A stretch of 9,783 nt of DNA from Myxococcaceae bacterium (GCA_018262385.1 JAGSPQ010000065.1:1-9783), one strand, 5' to 3'; shown: positions 1 through 6,602, counted from the first letter of the stretch. The notes: generated by a model from the letters alone, not told the origin. Translations and numbers: made by a program.

Positions 1-2
1 GC

Positions 3-392
3 TCGCACGAAGAGACGCTGAGCAGCGAAGGCATCAACCTGGTGTTCATCGGGATGGGGATTCCACCGATGGCGGACGACTTCCGCACCCAGTCGCGGCT
101 GACCTCGCCGGTGTGGGCCGATACCAAGCGGCTGACCTACAAGCAGCTGCAGTTCACCCGCGGCTGGAGCACGGTCTTGAACGCCAGGTCGGCGCTCAAC
201 GCCTTGCGCGCGCTGAGCAAGGGTCAGCGGCAGCACCGCACCGAGGGTGACCCGCTGCTGAACGGCGGAGTGCTGGTGGCGCAGCAGGGCGGCGAGTGCG
301 TCTACGCGTTTGCGTCGCAGGTGGCGGGAGATCATCCCCGGACCTCAGACGTGATCGAGGTCGCGCGCAGGACCAAGGCGAAACCGCGGTAG
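3..392 (+). CDS. Peroxiredoxin-like (AhpC/TSA, PRXL2-like) protein, C-terminal part
   Basis: The reading frame is open from the left edge of the window, so the gene starts upstream and only its last 129 residues are present. The visible part reads like the second half of a thioredoxin-fold AhpC/TSA antioxidant family protein. A beta strand (NLVFIGMG) is followed by a helix, then SPVWADTKRLTYKQL, which corresponds to the family's 'lpfpvyaDperrlYralGl' segment. Next come DPLLNGGVLVAQQGGECVYA (the 'GGtfvvdpdGrvry' strand pair) and the terminal GDHP segment typical of this group. The peroxidatic cysteine region would lie upstream and cannot be judged. A GTG at 42 could be mistaken for a start, but it lies inside a conserved strand. 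The probable role is a cytosolic redox or peroxide-detoxifying protein; the substrate is unknown. The neighbouring permease on the same strand begins about 170 bases downstream, so co-transcription is possible but not shown. Confidence 0.7.
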   Translation, partial: SHEETLSSEGINLVFIGMGIPPMADDFRTQSRLTSPVWADTKRLTYKQLQFTRGWSTVLNARSALNALRALSKGQRQHRTEGDPLLNGGVLVAQQGGECVYAFASQVAGDHPRTSDVIEVARRTKAKPR

Positions 393-445
393 CCCTCGAG
401 CGCGGCAGGTGGGGGGTGATCGTTGCCAGTGTTCGGCCAGGCGCC

Positions 446-528
446 GCCAATCCGTCAGGCCCTTGCCGGAAAAGTGCGCCCTCAGCCGCGAACCAGCCGC
501 TCCCGTCGGCCCGAAGCTCCGGATTGGC
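446..528 (+). repeat. 9-bp perfect inverted repeat in the leader of the permease gene
   Basis: GCCAATCCG (446-454) and its exact reverse complement CGGATTGGC (520-528) enclose 65 bases that contain smaller complementary pairs (for example AGGC/GCC around 457-468 and GCCG/CGGC around 496-509). It sits in the 173-base stretch between the peroxiredoxin-like gene and the permease start, where no protein-coding gene is evident. The arms could close a multi-branched RNA leader or be an operator. A cobalamin riboswitch was considered because of the downstream BtuC-type permease, but I do not see a convincing B12 box. Function unknown. Confidence 0.35.
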
Positions 529-565
529 AGGGCGGGCAGGGCGAGATTCGGTAGGGTGCGCGCCA

Positions 566-1588
566 GTGACGGCTGCCCCTCCACGTTTCTCCGTGCCGCG
601 GATGGTGGTGACCTGCGTGGTGTGCGCGGGGGCGTTGGTGGTGGCGTTGCTGCTGGGCGCGGCGTTCGGAGGCGAACCGCTGACGCTGGCCGAGGCGTTC
701 ACGGCGGACACTCCGGCGTCGGCGATCCTCTTCTCGCTGCGGATCCCGCGGGTGGCGTTGGCGGCCCTGGTGGGAGCCGCGCTGGCGGCCTCGGGCAGCA
801 CGCTGCAGGCGCTGATGCGCAACCCGCTGGCGGATCCGTTCGTGCTCGGGGTGTCGGGCGGAGCCGCGCTGGGAGCGACGATCGCGCTCGCCCTCGGAGT
901 CACGTCTCTCGCGGCGCTGCCGGGGCTGTCGGCGGTGTCGATCCTGGCGCTGTTCGGCGCGTTCGCGGCGACGCTGCTGGTGATGAGCATTGGGCGGCTG
1001 GCGGGGCGGGGCAGTCCGCACACCACGCTGCTGGCGGGAGTGATCTTCAACGCGTTCGCGCTGGCAGCGATCATCTTCATCAAGGCGCTGGTGGCGCCCG
1101 ATCGGGTGGGCGAGGTGCTCTTCTGGCTGGCGGGCTCGCTGGGCTACGAGCAGCCGACGACCCTCTGGGCGACCGGGGCGGTGCAGGTGTTGGCGCTGGG
1201 GATGATGTGGACGCTCTCCGGCCGGCTGAACCTGCTGACGCTGGGAGACGAGGACGCCGCCTCGCTCGGCGTGGACGTGGCGCGGACGCGGACGCTGCTG
1301 TTGCTGGCGGCCTCGCTCTCGGTGTCGGCGGCGGTGGCGCTCTCGGGGCTGGTGGGGTTCGTGGGACTGCTGGTGCCGCACCTGGCGCGGATGGTGCTCG
1401 GCCCGGATCAGCGGCTGCTGCTCCCGGCGTCGGCGCTGCTGGGGGCGGCGTTCCTGGTGCTGGCGGATCTCGGCGCCCGGATGCTGTTCCGGGTCTTCCA
1501 CACCGAGCCGCCGGTGGGAGTCATCACCGCGCTGCTCGGAGGGCCGGCGTTCCTGCTGTTGCTGCTGCGGCGGGCGAATCAGCCCTGA
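566..1588 (+). CDS. FecCD/BtuC-family ABC transporter permease (siderophore or vitamin B12 import)
   Basis: This is an inner-membrane permease of about 340 residues with roughly ten hydrophobic segments, the normal size for BtuC/FecD/FhuB-type proteins. Family signatures are present in order: LRIPRVALAALVGAALAASG (residues 58-77), NPLADPFVLGVSGGAALGA (86-104), GDEDAASLG (227-235), the coupling region GLVGFVGLLVPHLARM (261-276) that contacts the ATPase, and EPPVGVITALLGGPAF (314-329). It would form a dimer that passes an iron-siderophore complex, haem or cobalamin from a periplasmic binding protein into the cytoplasm. The sequence does not reveal the substrate. The frame is open further upstream. 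I choose GTG at 566 because GTAGGG lies nine bases before it and the resulting length fits the family; GTG 593 and ATG 602 are alternatives with no visible ribosome site. No ATPase or binding-protein gene lies in the window, and the next gene is convergent, so partners must be elsewhere. The stop overlaps the dapE stop region by ten bases. Confidence 0.9.
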   Translation: MTAAPPRFSVPRMVVTCVVCAGALVVALLLGAAFGGEPLTLAEAFTADTPASAILFSLRIPRVALAALVGAALAASGSTLQALMRNPLADPFVLGVSGGAALGATIALALGVTSLAALPGLSAVSILALFGAFAATLLVMSIGRLAGRGSPHTTLLAGVIFNAFALAAIIFIKALVAPDRVGEVLFWLAGSLGYEQPTTLWATGAVQVLALGMMWTLSGRLNLLTLGDEDAASLGVDVARTRTLLLLAASLSVSAAVALSGLVGFVGLLVPHLARMVLGPDQRLLLPASALLGAAFLVLADLGARMLFRVFHTEPPVGVITALLGGPAFLLLLLRRANQP

Positions 1589-2643
1589 AGAAACTCCTCG
1601 AGGATCCGGTGCGCCTGTCCGAGCGCCTCGACCGGCGCGCTCTCGTCGCGCTGATGCGCCTGGGCCGACTCGCCGGGCCCGAAGTTCACCGCGTCGACGC
1701 CGACCTCGGAGAACCGGGCGACGTCGGTCCACGCCTGCTTCGACTCGGCCTCGACGGCGGTGAGCTGCTGCAGCTTCTGAAAGTACGGATTGCCGCCGCA
1801 CACCCGCCCGGACGGAGACAAGTCGGTGAACGCCACCGCGGCCCGCCCGGCGACGAGCGCGCGCACGTCCTCCTGCGCCTGCTCGAGGCTCTTCCCGGGG
1901 GCGAACCGGTAGTTGAGGTTGATCTCGAACGCATCGGGCACCACGTTCCGCGCCCGCCCGCCGGTCGCCAGCGTGGCGGTCATCACCTCGTAGAAAGAAA
2001 ACCCATCCGCGCGCACCTCGTGCCGCCCGCGCAGCCCCAGCTCGGTCAGCAGCGCTCCGGCGTCGTGAATCGCGTTCTTCCCCTGCCACGGCCGGGCGGA
2101 GTGGGCGCTCTTGCCGGCGAACGTCACCGTCGCGTGCAGCGTCCCCATGCACCCGACGTGGACCTTGTTGTCGGTCGGCTCCATCGCGATCCCGAACGCC
2201 AGCTTCGAGAGCACCGGCACCCGCTCCATCAGCGGCCCGAGCCCGTTCTCGAGGTAGGGCCCTTCCTCGCGCTCGTAGAACACCAGCAGCAGATTCACCG
2301 GCAGGCGCTCGAGCGGCAGCTGCTCGGCGAGCGACATCATCACCGCCAGCGCCCCCTTCATGTCCGAGCTGCCCAGGCCGTGCAGCCGGCCACCCTCGAT
2401 CCGCGGCGCCGGCTCGCCCGCGTGCGCCGGCACGGTGTCGAGGTGGCCGATCAGCGCCACGTGCGGCCTGGGGTCCGCCCGGTTCCCCACCACCAGCGAG
2501 TGGCTGTGCCGAAACACCTGCCCGGCAGGAAACCGCCCCCGCGCCCACTGCTCGACGAAGTCGGCGAGCTGCTTCTCGTGCCCGATCGGGCTGGGCAGCG
2601 CGATCAACCCCAGCGCCCGCTCGGCGAGGGCCTGCGACCTCAC
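1579..2643 (-). CDS. dapE: Succinyl-diaminopimelate desuccinylase, actinobacterial-type
   Basis: This cytosolic dinuclear-metal peptidase of family M20 hydrolyses N-succinyl-LL-diaminopimelate to LL-diaminopimelate and succinate, in the succinylase branch of lysine and peptidoglycan precursor synthesis. The protein has 354 residues. Visible metal and catalytic positions are H67 and D69 in GHLDTVP, D94 in GSSDMKG, the E126-E127 pair in FYEREEGP, E155 in EPTD and H330 in AHQRDE; H181 lies in SAHSARPWQGKNAIH. The GCMGTL, AHSAR-W-G-NAIH, NYRFAP and WTDVARF...NFGPGE segments match the DapE form known from actinobacteria (the TIGR01900-like group) better than the enterobacterial DapE. It starts at a GTG whose last bases form the dapD stop (GTGA overlap), indicating translational coupling. 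The M20 family also includes ArgE and carboxypeptidases, but the context and specific motifs favour DapE. Confidence 0.93.
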   Translation of the reverse strand: MRSQALAERALGLIALPSPIGHEKQLADFVEQWARGRFPAGQVFRHSHSLVVGNRADPRPHVALIGHLDTVPAHAGEPAPRIEGGRLHGLGSSDMKGALAVMMSLAEQLPLERLPVNLLLVFYEREEGPYLENGLGPLMERVPVLSKLAFGIAMEPTDNKVHVGCMGTLHATVTFAGKSAHSARPWQGKNAIHDAGALLTELGLRGRHEVRADGFSFYEVMTATLATGGRARNVVPDAFEINLNYRFAPGKSLEQAQEDVRALVAGRAAVAFTDLSPSGRVCGGNPYFQKLQQLTAVEAESKQAWTDVARFSEVGVDAVNFGPGESAQAHQRDESAPVEALGQAHRILEEFLQG

Positions 2644-3461
2644 ACCGCCACCGCGAAGTCCCGCAGCGCGGCAGTGAGCGAGGTCTTCTGGTCGGTGCTC
2701 GCAGTCCGCTGCCCGATGATCAACGCGCAGGGCGTCAGGTACTCGCCGGCGGGGAACTTCCGCGGGCGCATCCCGGGGATCACCACGCTGCGGCGGGGAA
2801 TCCGGCCCTTGAACACCTGCTCCTGCGGCCCGCTGACGTCGATGATGTGAGTCGACGAGGTGAGCACCACGTTGGCGCCGAGCACCGCCTCCTCCTCGAC
2901 GATCACCCCTTCGACCACCACGCAGCGGCTGCCGATGAAGCAGTTGTCTTCGATGATCACCGGCGTGGCGCTGGCCGGCTCGAGCACCCCGCCAATCCCC
3001 ACTCCGCCCGACAGATGCACGTTGCGCCCGATCTGCGCGCAGCTGCCGACGGTGGCCCAGGTGTCGACCATCGTCCCCGCGCCGACGTGGGCGCCGATGT
3101 TGACGAACCCGGGCATCACCACCGCGCCGCGCTCGATGAACGCGCCGTACCGCACCGTCCCCGGGGGCACCACCCGCACCCCCGCATCCGCCAGCCCCTT
3201 CTTCAACGGAATCTTGTCGTAGAACTCGAAGGGCGGCAGCTCCATCACCTTCATCTCCTGGAGCGAGAAGTAGAGCAGGATCGCCTCCTTCACCCAGGCG
3301 TTGACCTGCCAGCCGTCGGGCCCTTTCGCCGCCACCCGAATCGCGCCGCGATCGAGCAGCTCGAGGGTCTCCTTCACCGCGCGGGCGAACAGGTACTCCT
3401 TCAGCTTCTCGCGGTCGGCAAAGGCCTGGGTGACATGGGTCTTCAGCTCGTCGAGCGTCAT
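2640..3461 (-). CDS. dapD: 2,3,4,5-tetrahydropyridine-2,6-dicarboxylate N-succinyltransferase
   Basis: DapD transfers a succinyl group from succinyl-CoA to tetrahydrodipicolinate, giving N-succinyl-2-amino-6-oxopimelate in the lysine/diaminopimelate pathway. The 273-residue length is the usual one for the proteobacterial enzyme. The N-terminal helical domain (1-75) is followed by FEFYDKIPLK (78-87) and RYGAFIERGAVVMPGFVNIG (104-123). A left-handed beta-helix of hexapeptide repeats then includes GAGTMVDTWATVGSCAQIG (127-145) and HLSGGVGIGGVLEP (149-162). After EDNCFIGSR (171-179), the C-terminal arm carries the P-G-M-R-P-R-K-F region. The enzyme is expected to be a cytosolic trimer. It begins at ATG 3461, 21 bases after the yjbQ stop, and its stop overlaps the dapE start, so yjbQ-dapD-dapE probably form one operon. 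The succinyl-DAP aminotransferase (dapC) is not in the window. Confidence 0.96.
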   Translation of the reverse strand: MTLDELKTHVTQAFADREKLKEYLFARAVKETLELLDRGAIRVAAKGPDGWQVNAWVKEAILLYFSLQEMKVMELPPFEFYDKIPLKKGLADAGVRVVPPGTVRYGAFIERGAVVMPGFVNIGAHVGAGTMVDTWATVGSCAQIGRNVHLSGGVGIGGVLEPASATPVIIEDNCFIGSRCVVVEGVIVEEEAVLGANVVLTSSTHIIDVSGPQEQVFKGRIPRRSVVIPGMRPRKFPAGEYLTPCALIIGQRTASTDQKTSLTAALRDFAVAV

Positions 3462-3482
3462 TGGCTACGACCTACAACAACA

Positions 3483-3911
3483 TCAGGTGCCGAGGTAGTG
3501 CAGGACGACGCGCCGGCGCTGAGGCGAGAGCCGGTGCTCGAACAGATACAGCCCCTGCCAGGTGCCGAGCATCAGCGTCCCGCCGCGCACCGGCACCGCC
3601 AGCTGGGTCTGGGTCAGCGCCGCCCGCACGTGCGCCGGCATGTCGTCCGGCCCTTCCGCGTCGTGGACGAACAGCGGATCTCCGTCCCGCACCAGCCGGG
3701 AGAAGAACCGCTCGAGGTCGGCCCGGACCTCCGGATCGGCGTTCTCGGTAATCAGCAGCGAGGCCGAGGTGTGCTGGATGAACAGGGTACACAGCCCGTC
3801 GGCCAGGCGCTCTTCCTGCAGCCAGCGCGCCACCTGGGGCGTCAGCGGGGTGAACCCGCGCCCCCGGGTGGCCAACTCGAGGGTGTGTTGCGCCTGACGA
3901 AGTACCGACAT
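3483..3911 (-). CDS. yjbQ: YjbQ/UPF0047 family protein (secondary thiamine-phosphate synthase type)
   Basis: This small cytosolic protein of 142 residues belongs to UPF0047. The Escherichia coli member YjbQ has been linked to a weak thiamine-phosphate synthase activity; the physiological role is unclear. Diagnostic motifs are all present: QHTSASLLITENADP (46-60, with H47 and E56), HDAEGPDDMPAHVRA (83-97) and LGTWQGLYLFEHR (115-127). The histidines and acidic residues in these motifs form the presumed metal or active site of the family. ATG at 3911 is the only sensible start and gives the normal family length. The gene is the first of the minus-strand set yjbQ-dapD-dapE. Its 45-base upstream gap is shared with the divergent DUF1444-like gene, so any promoters must be packed closely. 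I see no strong ribosome-binding site. Confidence 0.9.
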   Translation of the reverse strand: MSVLRQAQHTLELATRGRGFTPLTPQVARWLQEERLADGLCTLFIQHTSASLLITENADPEVRADLERFFSRLVRDGDPLFVHDAEGPDDMPAHVRAALTQTQLAVPVRGGTLMLGTWQGLYLFEHRLSPQRRRVVLHYLGT

Positions 3912-3956
3912 CGCTTAAGGACCCTGCCAACTCGTAGTAAGCCTCGCAACCCAAAG

Positions 3957-5186
3957 ATGACTCCCGCCGAATTCGCGCAGCTGGCCACGGGGCACCTGCG
4001 TGCCCGCGGGATGGCGCGCGAGATCCGCTTCGACGCCGCCCGCTTCTGCCTGGTGGTCGAGGGAGAAGGCGGCCTGTGGCGCTTCTGCTTCCTCCACCAC
4101 GGGTTCAACGAGTTCAAGGCCGCCGCGGTGCACGAGCGCGAGAAGGTGCTCCAGCGCCGGCTCTGGAGCCTGCTCGACAACGGGGCGATTCCCCCCCGGG
4201 ACGAGGTGCTCAAGGGCGTGCTCCCCCGGGTGCGGGACTGCGTCTACCACGCGGTGCTCGAGCGCCAGCTCGCCGCCCAGGTCGACGACGTCGCCGAGCG
4301 CGCGCTGCTCGAGATCCCCTACCGCCACCTCAACGAGGAACTCGAGGTCAACGCGGTGTTCGACCTGCCGACCTCGGCGATGGACGTCACCGCCTCGCGG
4401 CTGTCCACCTGGGGGATGACGCTGGCCGAGCTGGAACAGCGGGCGCTCGACAACCTCCGGCTTCGCTCGAAGGAGCCGTTTCGCCTGGTGGCGCCCGGGC
4501 TGTGGGCCTCGCCGTGGGGCGACGGGCACGACGCGGCGCGGATGCTGCTGAGCGACGAGATCTCCCGGCTGAAGGTCCTCGGCGAGCACGTGGCGATGAT
4601 CCCGTCGGCCTCGGTGCTGATGATCGCCGGCAGTGAAGATGCCCACGCGCTGGCGAGCATGGCGGAGATCGCCCGCGACGCGGTGCAGGACCCGCGCGCG
4701 ATCACCGGGATCACCTTCAAGCGGGCCGGAGACGGCTGGCAGGCCTGGCTTCCTCCCCACGACAGCCCGGCCTACGACAAGCTCTACTTCCTCGCGCTGC
4801 AGTCGCGCGCCAACGCGTACACCCAGCAGAAAGAGCTGCTCGACGCCTGGTACGAGTACACCGGGGAATCGCAGTTCGTCTCCCGCTTCTCCGCCTTCCG
4901 CACCGACGCCGGCGACATCTACACCTGCACCCCGTGGACGGAGCAGGTCGACGGCCTGCTGCCGCGCACCGATCGAATCGACTTCGTGAAGCTGGTCGGT
5001 GAAGGCGAGTCGAAGCCGAAGGTCTGGCCGGCGAAGTTCGAGATCGCCCTCGAGGTGGTCGGGCACCTGCTCACCCGCACCGACGAGCGCCCCGAGCGGT
5101 GGAAGACGAAGGGCTTTCCGACCGAGGCCGAGCTGGCGCTGATGACCGAGCGCTCGGGCCTCGAGGTCGCGACGCTTACCAGCTGA
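3957..5186 (+). CDS. DUF1444 (YtpQ-like) family protein
   Basis: The protein has 409 residues, no signal peptide and no membrane segment, so it is probably cytosolic. The central part resembles the Bacillus YtpQ/DUF1444 family: VFDLPTSAMDVTASRLSTWG (134-153), then TLAELEQRALDNL (155-167), the glycine-aspartate segment GDGHDAARMLL (188-198, compare 'DGYDASRIL' of the family), and HVAMIPSASVLMIAGSED (211-228), which matches the family's 'vavP..dvLli' strand. The molecular function of DUF1444 is not known. Compared with Bacillus YtpQ (about 270 residues) it carries a C-terminal extension of about 140 residues. I chose ATG 3957 because similarity begins shortly after it; the frame stays open far upstream only as an antisense shadow of yjbQ and dapD. 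Its stop overlaps the end of the convergent membrane-protein gene by 11 bases. The family assignment is from memory of the motif pattern and is moderately sure. Confidence 0.75.
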   Translation: MTPAEFAQLATGHLRARGMAREIRFDAARFCLVVEGEGGLWRFCFLHHGFNEFKAAAVHEREKVLQRRLWSLLDNGAIPPRDEVLKGVLPRVRDCVYHAVLERQLAAQVDDVAERALLEIPYRHLNEELEVNAVFDLPTSAMDVTASRLSTWGMTLAELEQRALDNLRLRSKEPFRLVAPGLWASPWGDGHDAARMLLSDEISRLKVLGEHVAMIPSASVLMIAGSEDAHALASMAEIARDAVQDPRAITGITFKRAGDGWQAWLPPHDSPAYDKLYFLALQSRANAYTQQKELLDAWYEYTGESQFVSRFSAFRTDAGDIYTCTPWTEQVDGLLPRTDRIDFVKLVGEGESKPKVWPAKFEIALEVVGHLLTRTDERPERWKTKGFPTEAELALMTERSGLEVATLTS

Positions 5187-5826
5187 CCTCGACCCGCTCG
5201 TTCATCGTCGGGTAGTCGAGCACCAGCTTCTTTCCCACCGCCCGCGCGATCGCCGCCGCCGCCGGCAACAGCGCGTCGCGCACCTGGGTCCACTGGGCGT
5301 CTTCGCCGGACGCCTCGGGGCCCACCAGCGCGCCGCCGCCTTCCAGCTCGAGCCGGACCTTCGCCCGCGCCGAGGTTCCCCGCTTCGGGTCCCGGTAGAC
5401 GGTCAAGCTGGCGCCCTTCACCGCCGCGCGCGGGTGCTGCTGCAGCCGGACGAAGTAGTCGCTCAGCCAGGTGCGCGCCTCGGGGTAGCCGGTCACCGTC
5501 GCGGCGTCGATCGCCAGCCGCACGCCCTCGCGCTGGCGGCGCACGCTGCGAATCAGGTTCAGCACCCCGAGCAGGGCAATCGCCAGCAGCGCGAACCCCA
5601 CCGGCCAGGCGGCCAGCTTGATCCCGAAGTGCGACTGCCAGCTGAGCGCGATCACGAACGCGCCCAGCAGCAGCGGGCCCAGCGGCACCACCACCCGGCG
5701 CAGCAGCTCGGCAGGCACTCGCTGCTCGAGCACCAGCGGCTGCAGCGTCACCACCGACCAGCCCCCCGGAAACAGCTGGCCCACCAACAGCTGCGCCGGC
5801 TCGGCGGGGCGGAGCTCCCCGGTCAT
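5176..5826 (-). CDS. Uncharacterised two-helix membrane protein coupled to PPK2
   Basis: I do not recognise this 216-residue protein. It has a short N-terminal cytoplasmic-like part (1-43), two hydrophobic segments (about 44-63 and 70-93) separated by a short loop SWQSHFGIK, and a positively charged stretch RSVRRQREGVR after the second segment, suggesting that the remaining ~120 residues face the cytoplasm. That soluble domain holds a short TVTGYPEARTWLSDYFVRL segment, an alternating strand region SARAKVRLELEGGG, and a helix RDALLPAAAAIARAVGKKL. The start ATG overlaps the stop of the polyphosphate kinase 2 gene as TGATG, so both are likely translated from one transcript. This hints at a shared role in polyphosphate or nucleotide metabolism, but that is inference. 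A longer frame reaching to 6582 exists but its first half is an antiparallel-frame shadow of PPK2. The stop (TAA, 5176-5178) lies within the tail of the convergent DUF1444 gene. Confidence 0.8.
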   Translation of the reverse strand: MTGELRPAEPAQLLVGQLFPGGWSVVTLQPLVLEQRVPAELLRRVVVPLGPLLLGAFVIALSWQSHFGIKLAAWPVGFALLAIALLGVLNLIRSVRRQREGVRLAIDAATVTGYPEARTWLSDYFVRLQQHPRAAVKGASLTVYRDPKRGTSARAKVRLELEGGGALVGPEASGEDAQWTQVRDALLPAAAAIARAVGKKLVLDYPTMNERVEVSW

Positions 5827-6539
5827 CAGGTGTCGAGCGCGTCGATGCAGGTGCGCAGAACGGCAATCCGCGCGTACTTCTTGTCGTTCGCCGGCACCAC
5901 GTGCCACGGCGCATCGGGGCGGTGGGTGCGATCGAACACGTCCTGAATCGCCTCTTCGTAGTCCGGCCGCCGCTTCCGGTTGCGCCAGTCGTCGGGGCCG
6001 ATCTTGAAGTGGTTGATTGGATCCTTCTCGCGCGCCTTGAACCGCTCGAGCTGGGTCTCTTTGTCGATGTGGAGGAAGAACTTCAAGATCACCACCCCGT
6101 CGTCGGTGAGCATCCGCTCGACCAGCACCCGGCCGTACCAGCTGCGATCGAAGATCGACAGCTCGCCCTGCTCGGGGGTGCGGGTGGTGAAGCGCCACAG
6201 GTAGTGGTGGCGCGCCTCGGCGTCCTTCGGCGCCGCGATCGGCCACACCTTGTACCCGCGGGGATCCATCAGGGCGGTCAGGCGCTTGATCGCGCCGCCC
6301 TTGCCCGCCGCGTCCCAGCCTTCGAACACGATCACCGCGCGCCGCTTCTCGAGGAAGTAGCGCACCTGCAGCTCGTAGAGCTTCTCCTGCAGCTTCTTCA
6401 GCTCTTTCTCGTACTCCTTCTTTTCGGTGCCGAGGGTGGTGCCCGGGTCGATCGACCGCAGCTTGAGCGTCCCCTTCGGGTGGACCACGAACTCGTACGC
6501 GTTGGGCGTCTTGTCGCTGAGCTTCTCTTTTTTTCCCAT
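5826..6539 (-). CDS. ppk2: Polyphosphate kinase 2 family protein, short form with an apparent internal deletion
   Basis: PPK2 enzymes transfer phosphate between inorganic polyphosphate and nucleoside mono- or diphosphates in the cytosol. The 237-residue protein has a charged N-terminal coiled-coil-like helix (38-62), the Walker A motif EGWDAAGKGGAIKR (73-86), WPIAAP (99-104), HHYLWRF (111-117), the Walker B motif FDRSWYGRVLVER (130-142), a lid region (FKAREKDP, then WRNRKRR at 185-191) and the C-terminal APWHVVPANDKKYARI (210-225). The IAAP/HHYLWRF/SWYGRVLVER wording resembles polyphosphate:AMP phosphotransferase (class II) domains. Right after VER, where the family normally continues with a ~20-25 residue helical stretch before 'mLvddGviLvKfwl', this protein jumps directly to MLTDDGVVILKFF. 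It therefore looks like an in-frame deletion near 6113/6114. No clear ribosome site precedes ATG 6539. The gene overlaps the downstream membrane-protein start. Activity may be altered or lost. Confidence 0.93.
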   Translation of the reverse strand: MGKKEKLSDKTPNAYEFVVHPKGTLKLRSIDPGTTLGTEKKEYEKELKKLQEKLYELQVRYFLEKRRAVIVFEGWDAAGKGGAIKRLTALMDPRGYKVWPIAAPKDAEARHHYLWRFTTRTPEQGELSIFDRSWYGRVLVERMLTDDGVVILKFFLHIDKETQLERFKAREKDPINHFKIGPDDWRNRKRRPDYEEAIQDVFDRTHRPDAPWHVVPANDKKYARIAVLRTCIDALDT

Positions 6540-6553
6540 GGGTTGCCGCAGTC

Positions 6554-6577
6554 TGGATCAAGCGCTGAAATGGATCA
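6554..6577. repeat. Direct repeat TGGATCA x2 in a divergent intergenic gap
   Basis: The 7-mer TGGATCA occurs at 6554-6560 and again at 6571-6577, a period of 17 bases, with an AGCGCT palindrome between. It lies in the 63-base gap between the divergent PPK2 and YkvA-type genes, where promoters for both must sit. It could be an operator for a regulator that binds direct repeats, but a 7-base match in a short gap may be chance. Confidence 0.25.
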
Positions 6578-6602
6578 GCCACTTCGTGCGTAGGGAGAGT
6601 CG

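Noticed and set aside
393..565. Cobalamin riboswitch upstream of the BtuC-type permease
   Set aside because: GGCAGGTG at 406-413 suggested the first P1 arm, but the expected 3' B12 box ending in ACCTGCC is missing and the core does not match.
482..2548. A 688-codon open frame on the - strand overlapping the permease and dapE
   Set aside because: Arg/Gln-rich shadow translation with no domain; dapE in the neighbouring frame is unmistakable.
409..2850. An open frame of over 800 codons on the + strand across the permease and dapE genes
   Set aside because: It is a low-complexity Arg/Gly/Ala reading of GC-rich DNA in the wrong frame; the permease and dapE frames have clear family motifs on the same bases.
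2847..3956. N-terminal extension of the DUF1444-like gene antisense to dapD and yjbQ
   Set aside because: His/Pro/Arg-rich antisense shadow. The recognisable protein begins at ATG 3957 and the extension overlaps two well-supported genes.
3915..5066. A 383-codon - strand frame opposite the DUF1444-like gene
   Set aside because: Antisense shadow rich in Arg, Gly, Val and His, with no motif; the + strand frame has a credible family match.
6527..6533. A7 run (minus strand) in codons 3-5 of ppk2 as a programmed frameshift site
   Set aside because: The zero frame is intact from the ATG and encodes the whole enzyme, so no frameshift is needed.
5827..6582. Extension of the 216-residue membrane protein to a 468-residue product
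   Set aside because: The extra part lies over ppk2 in another frame and is low-complexity; the TGATG overlap gives the natural start at 5826.
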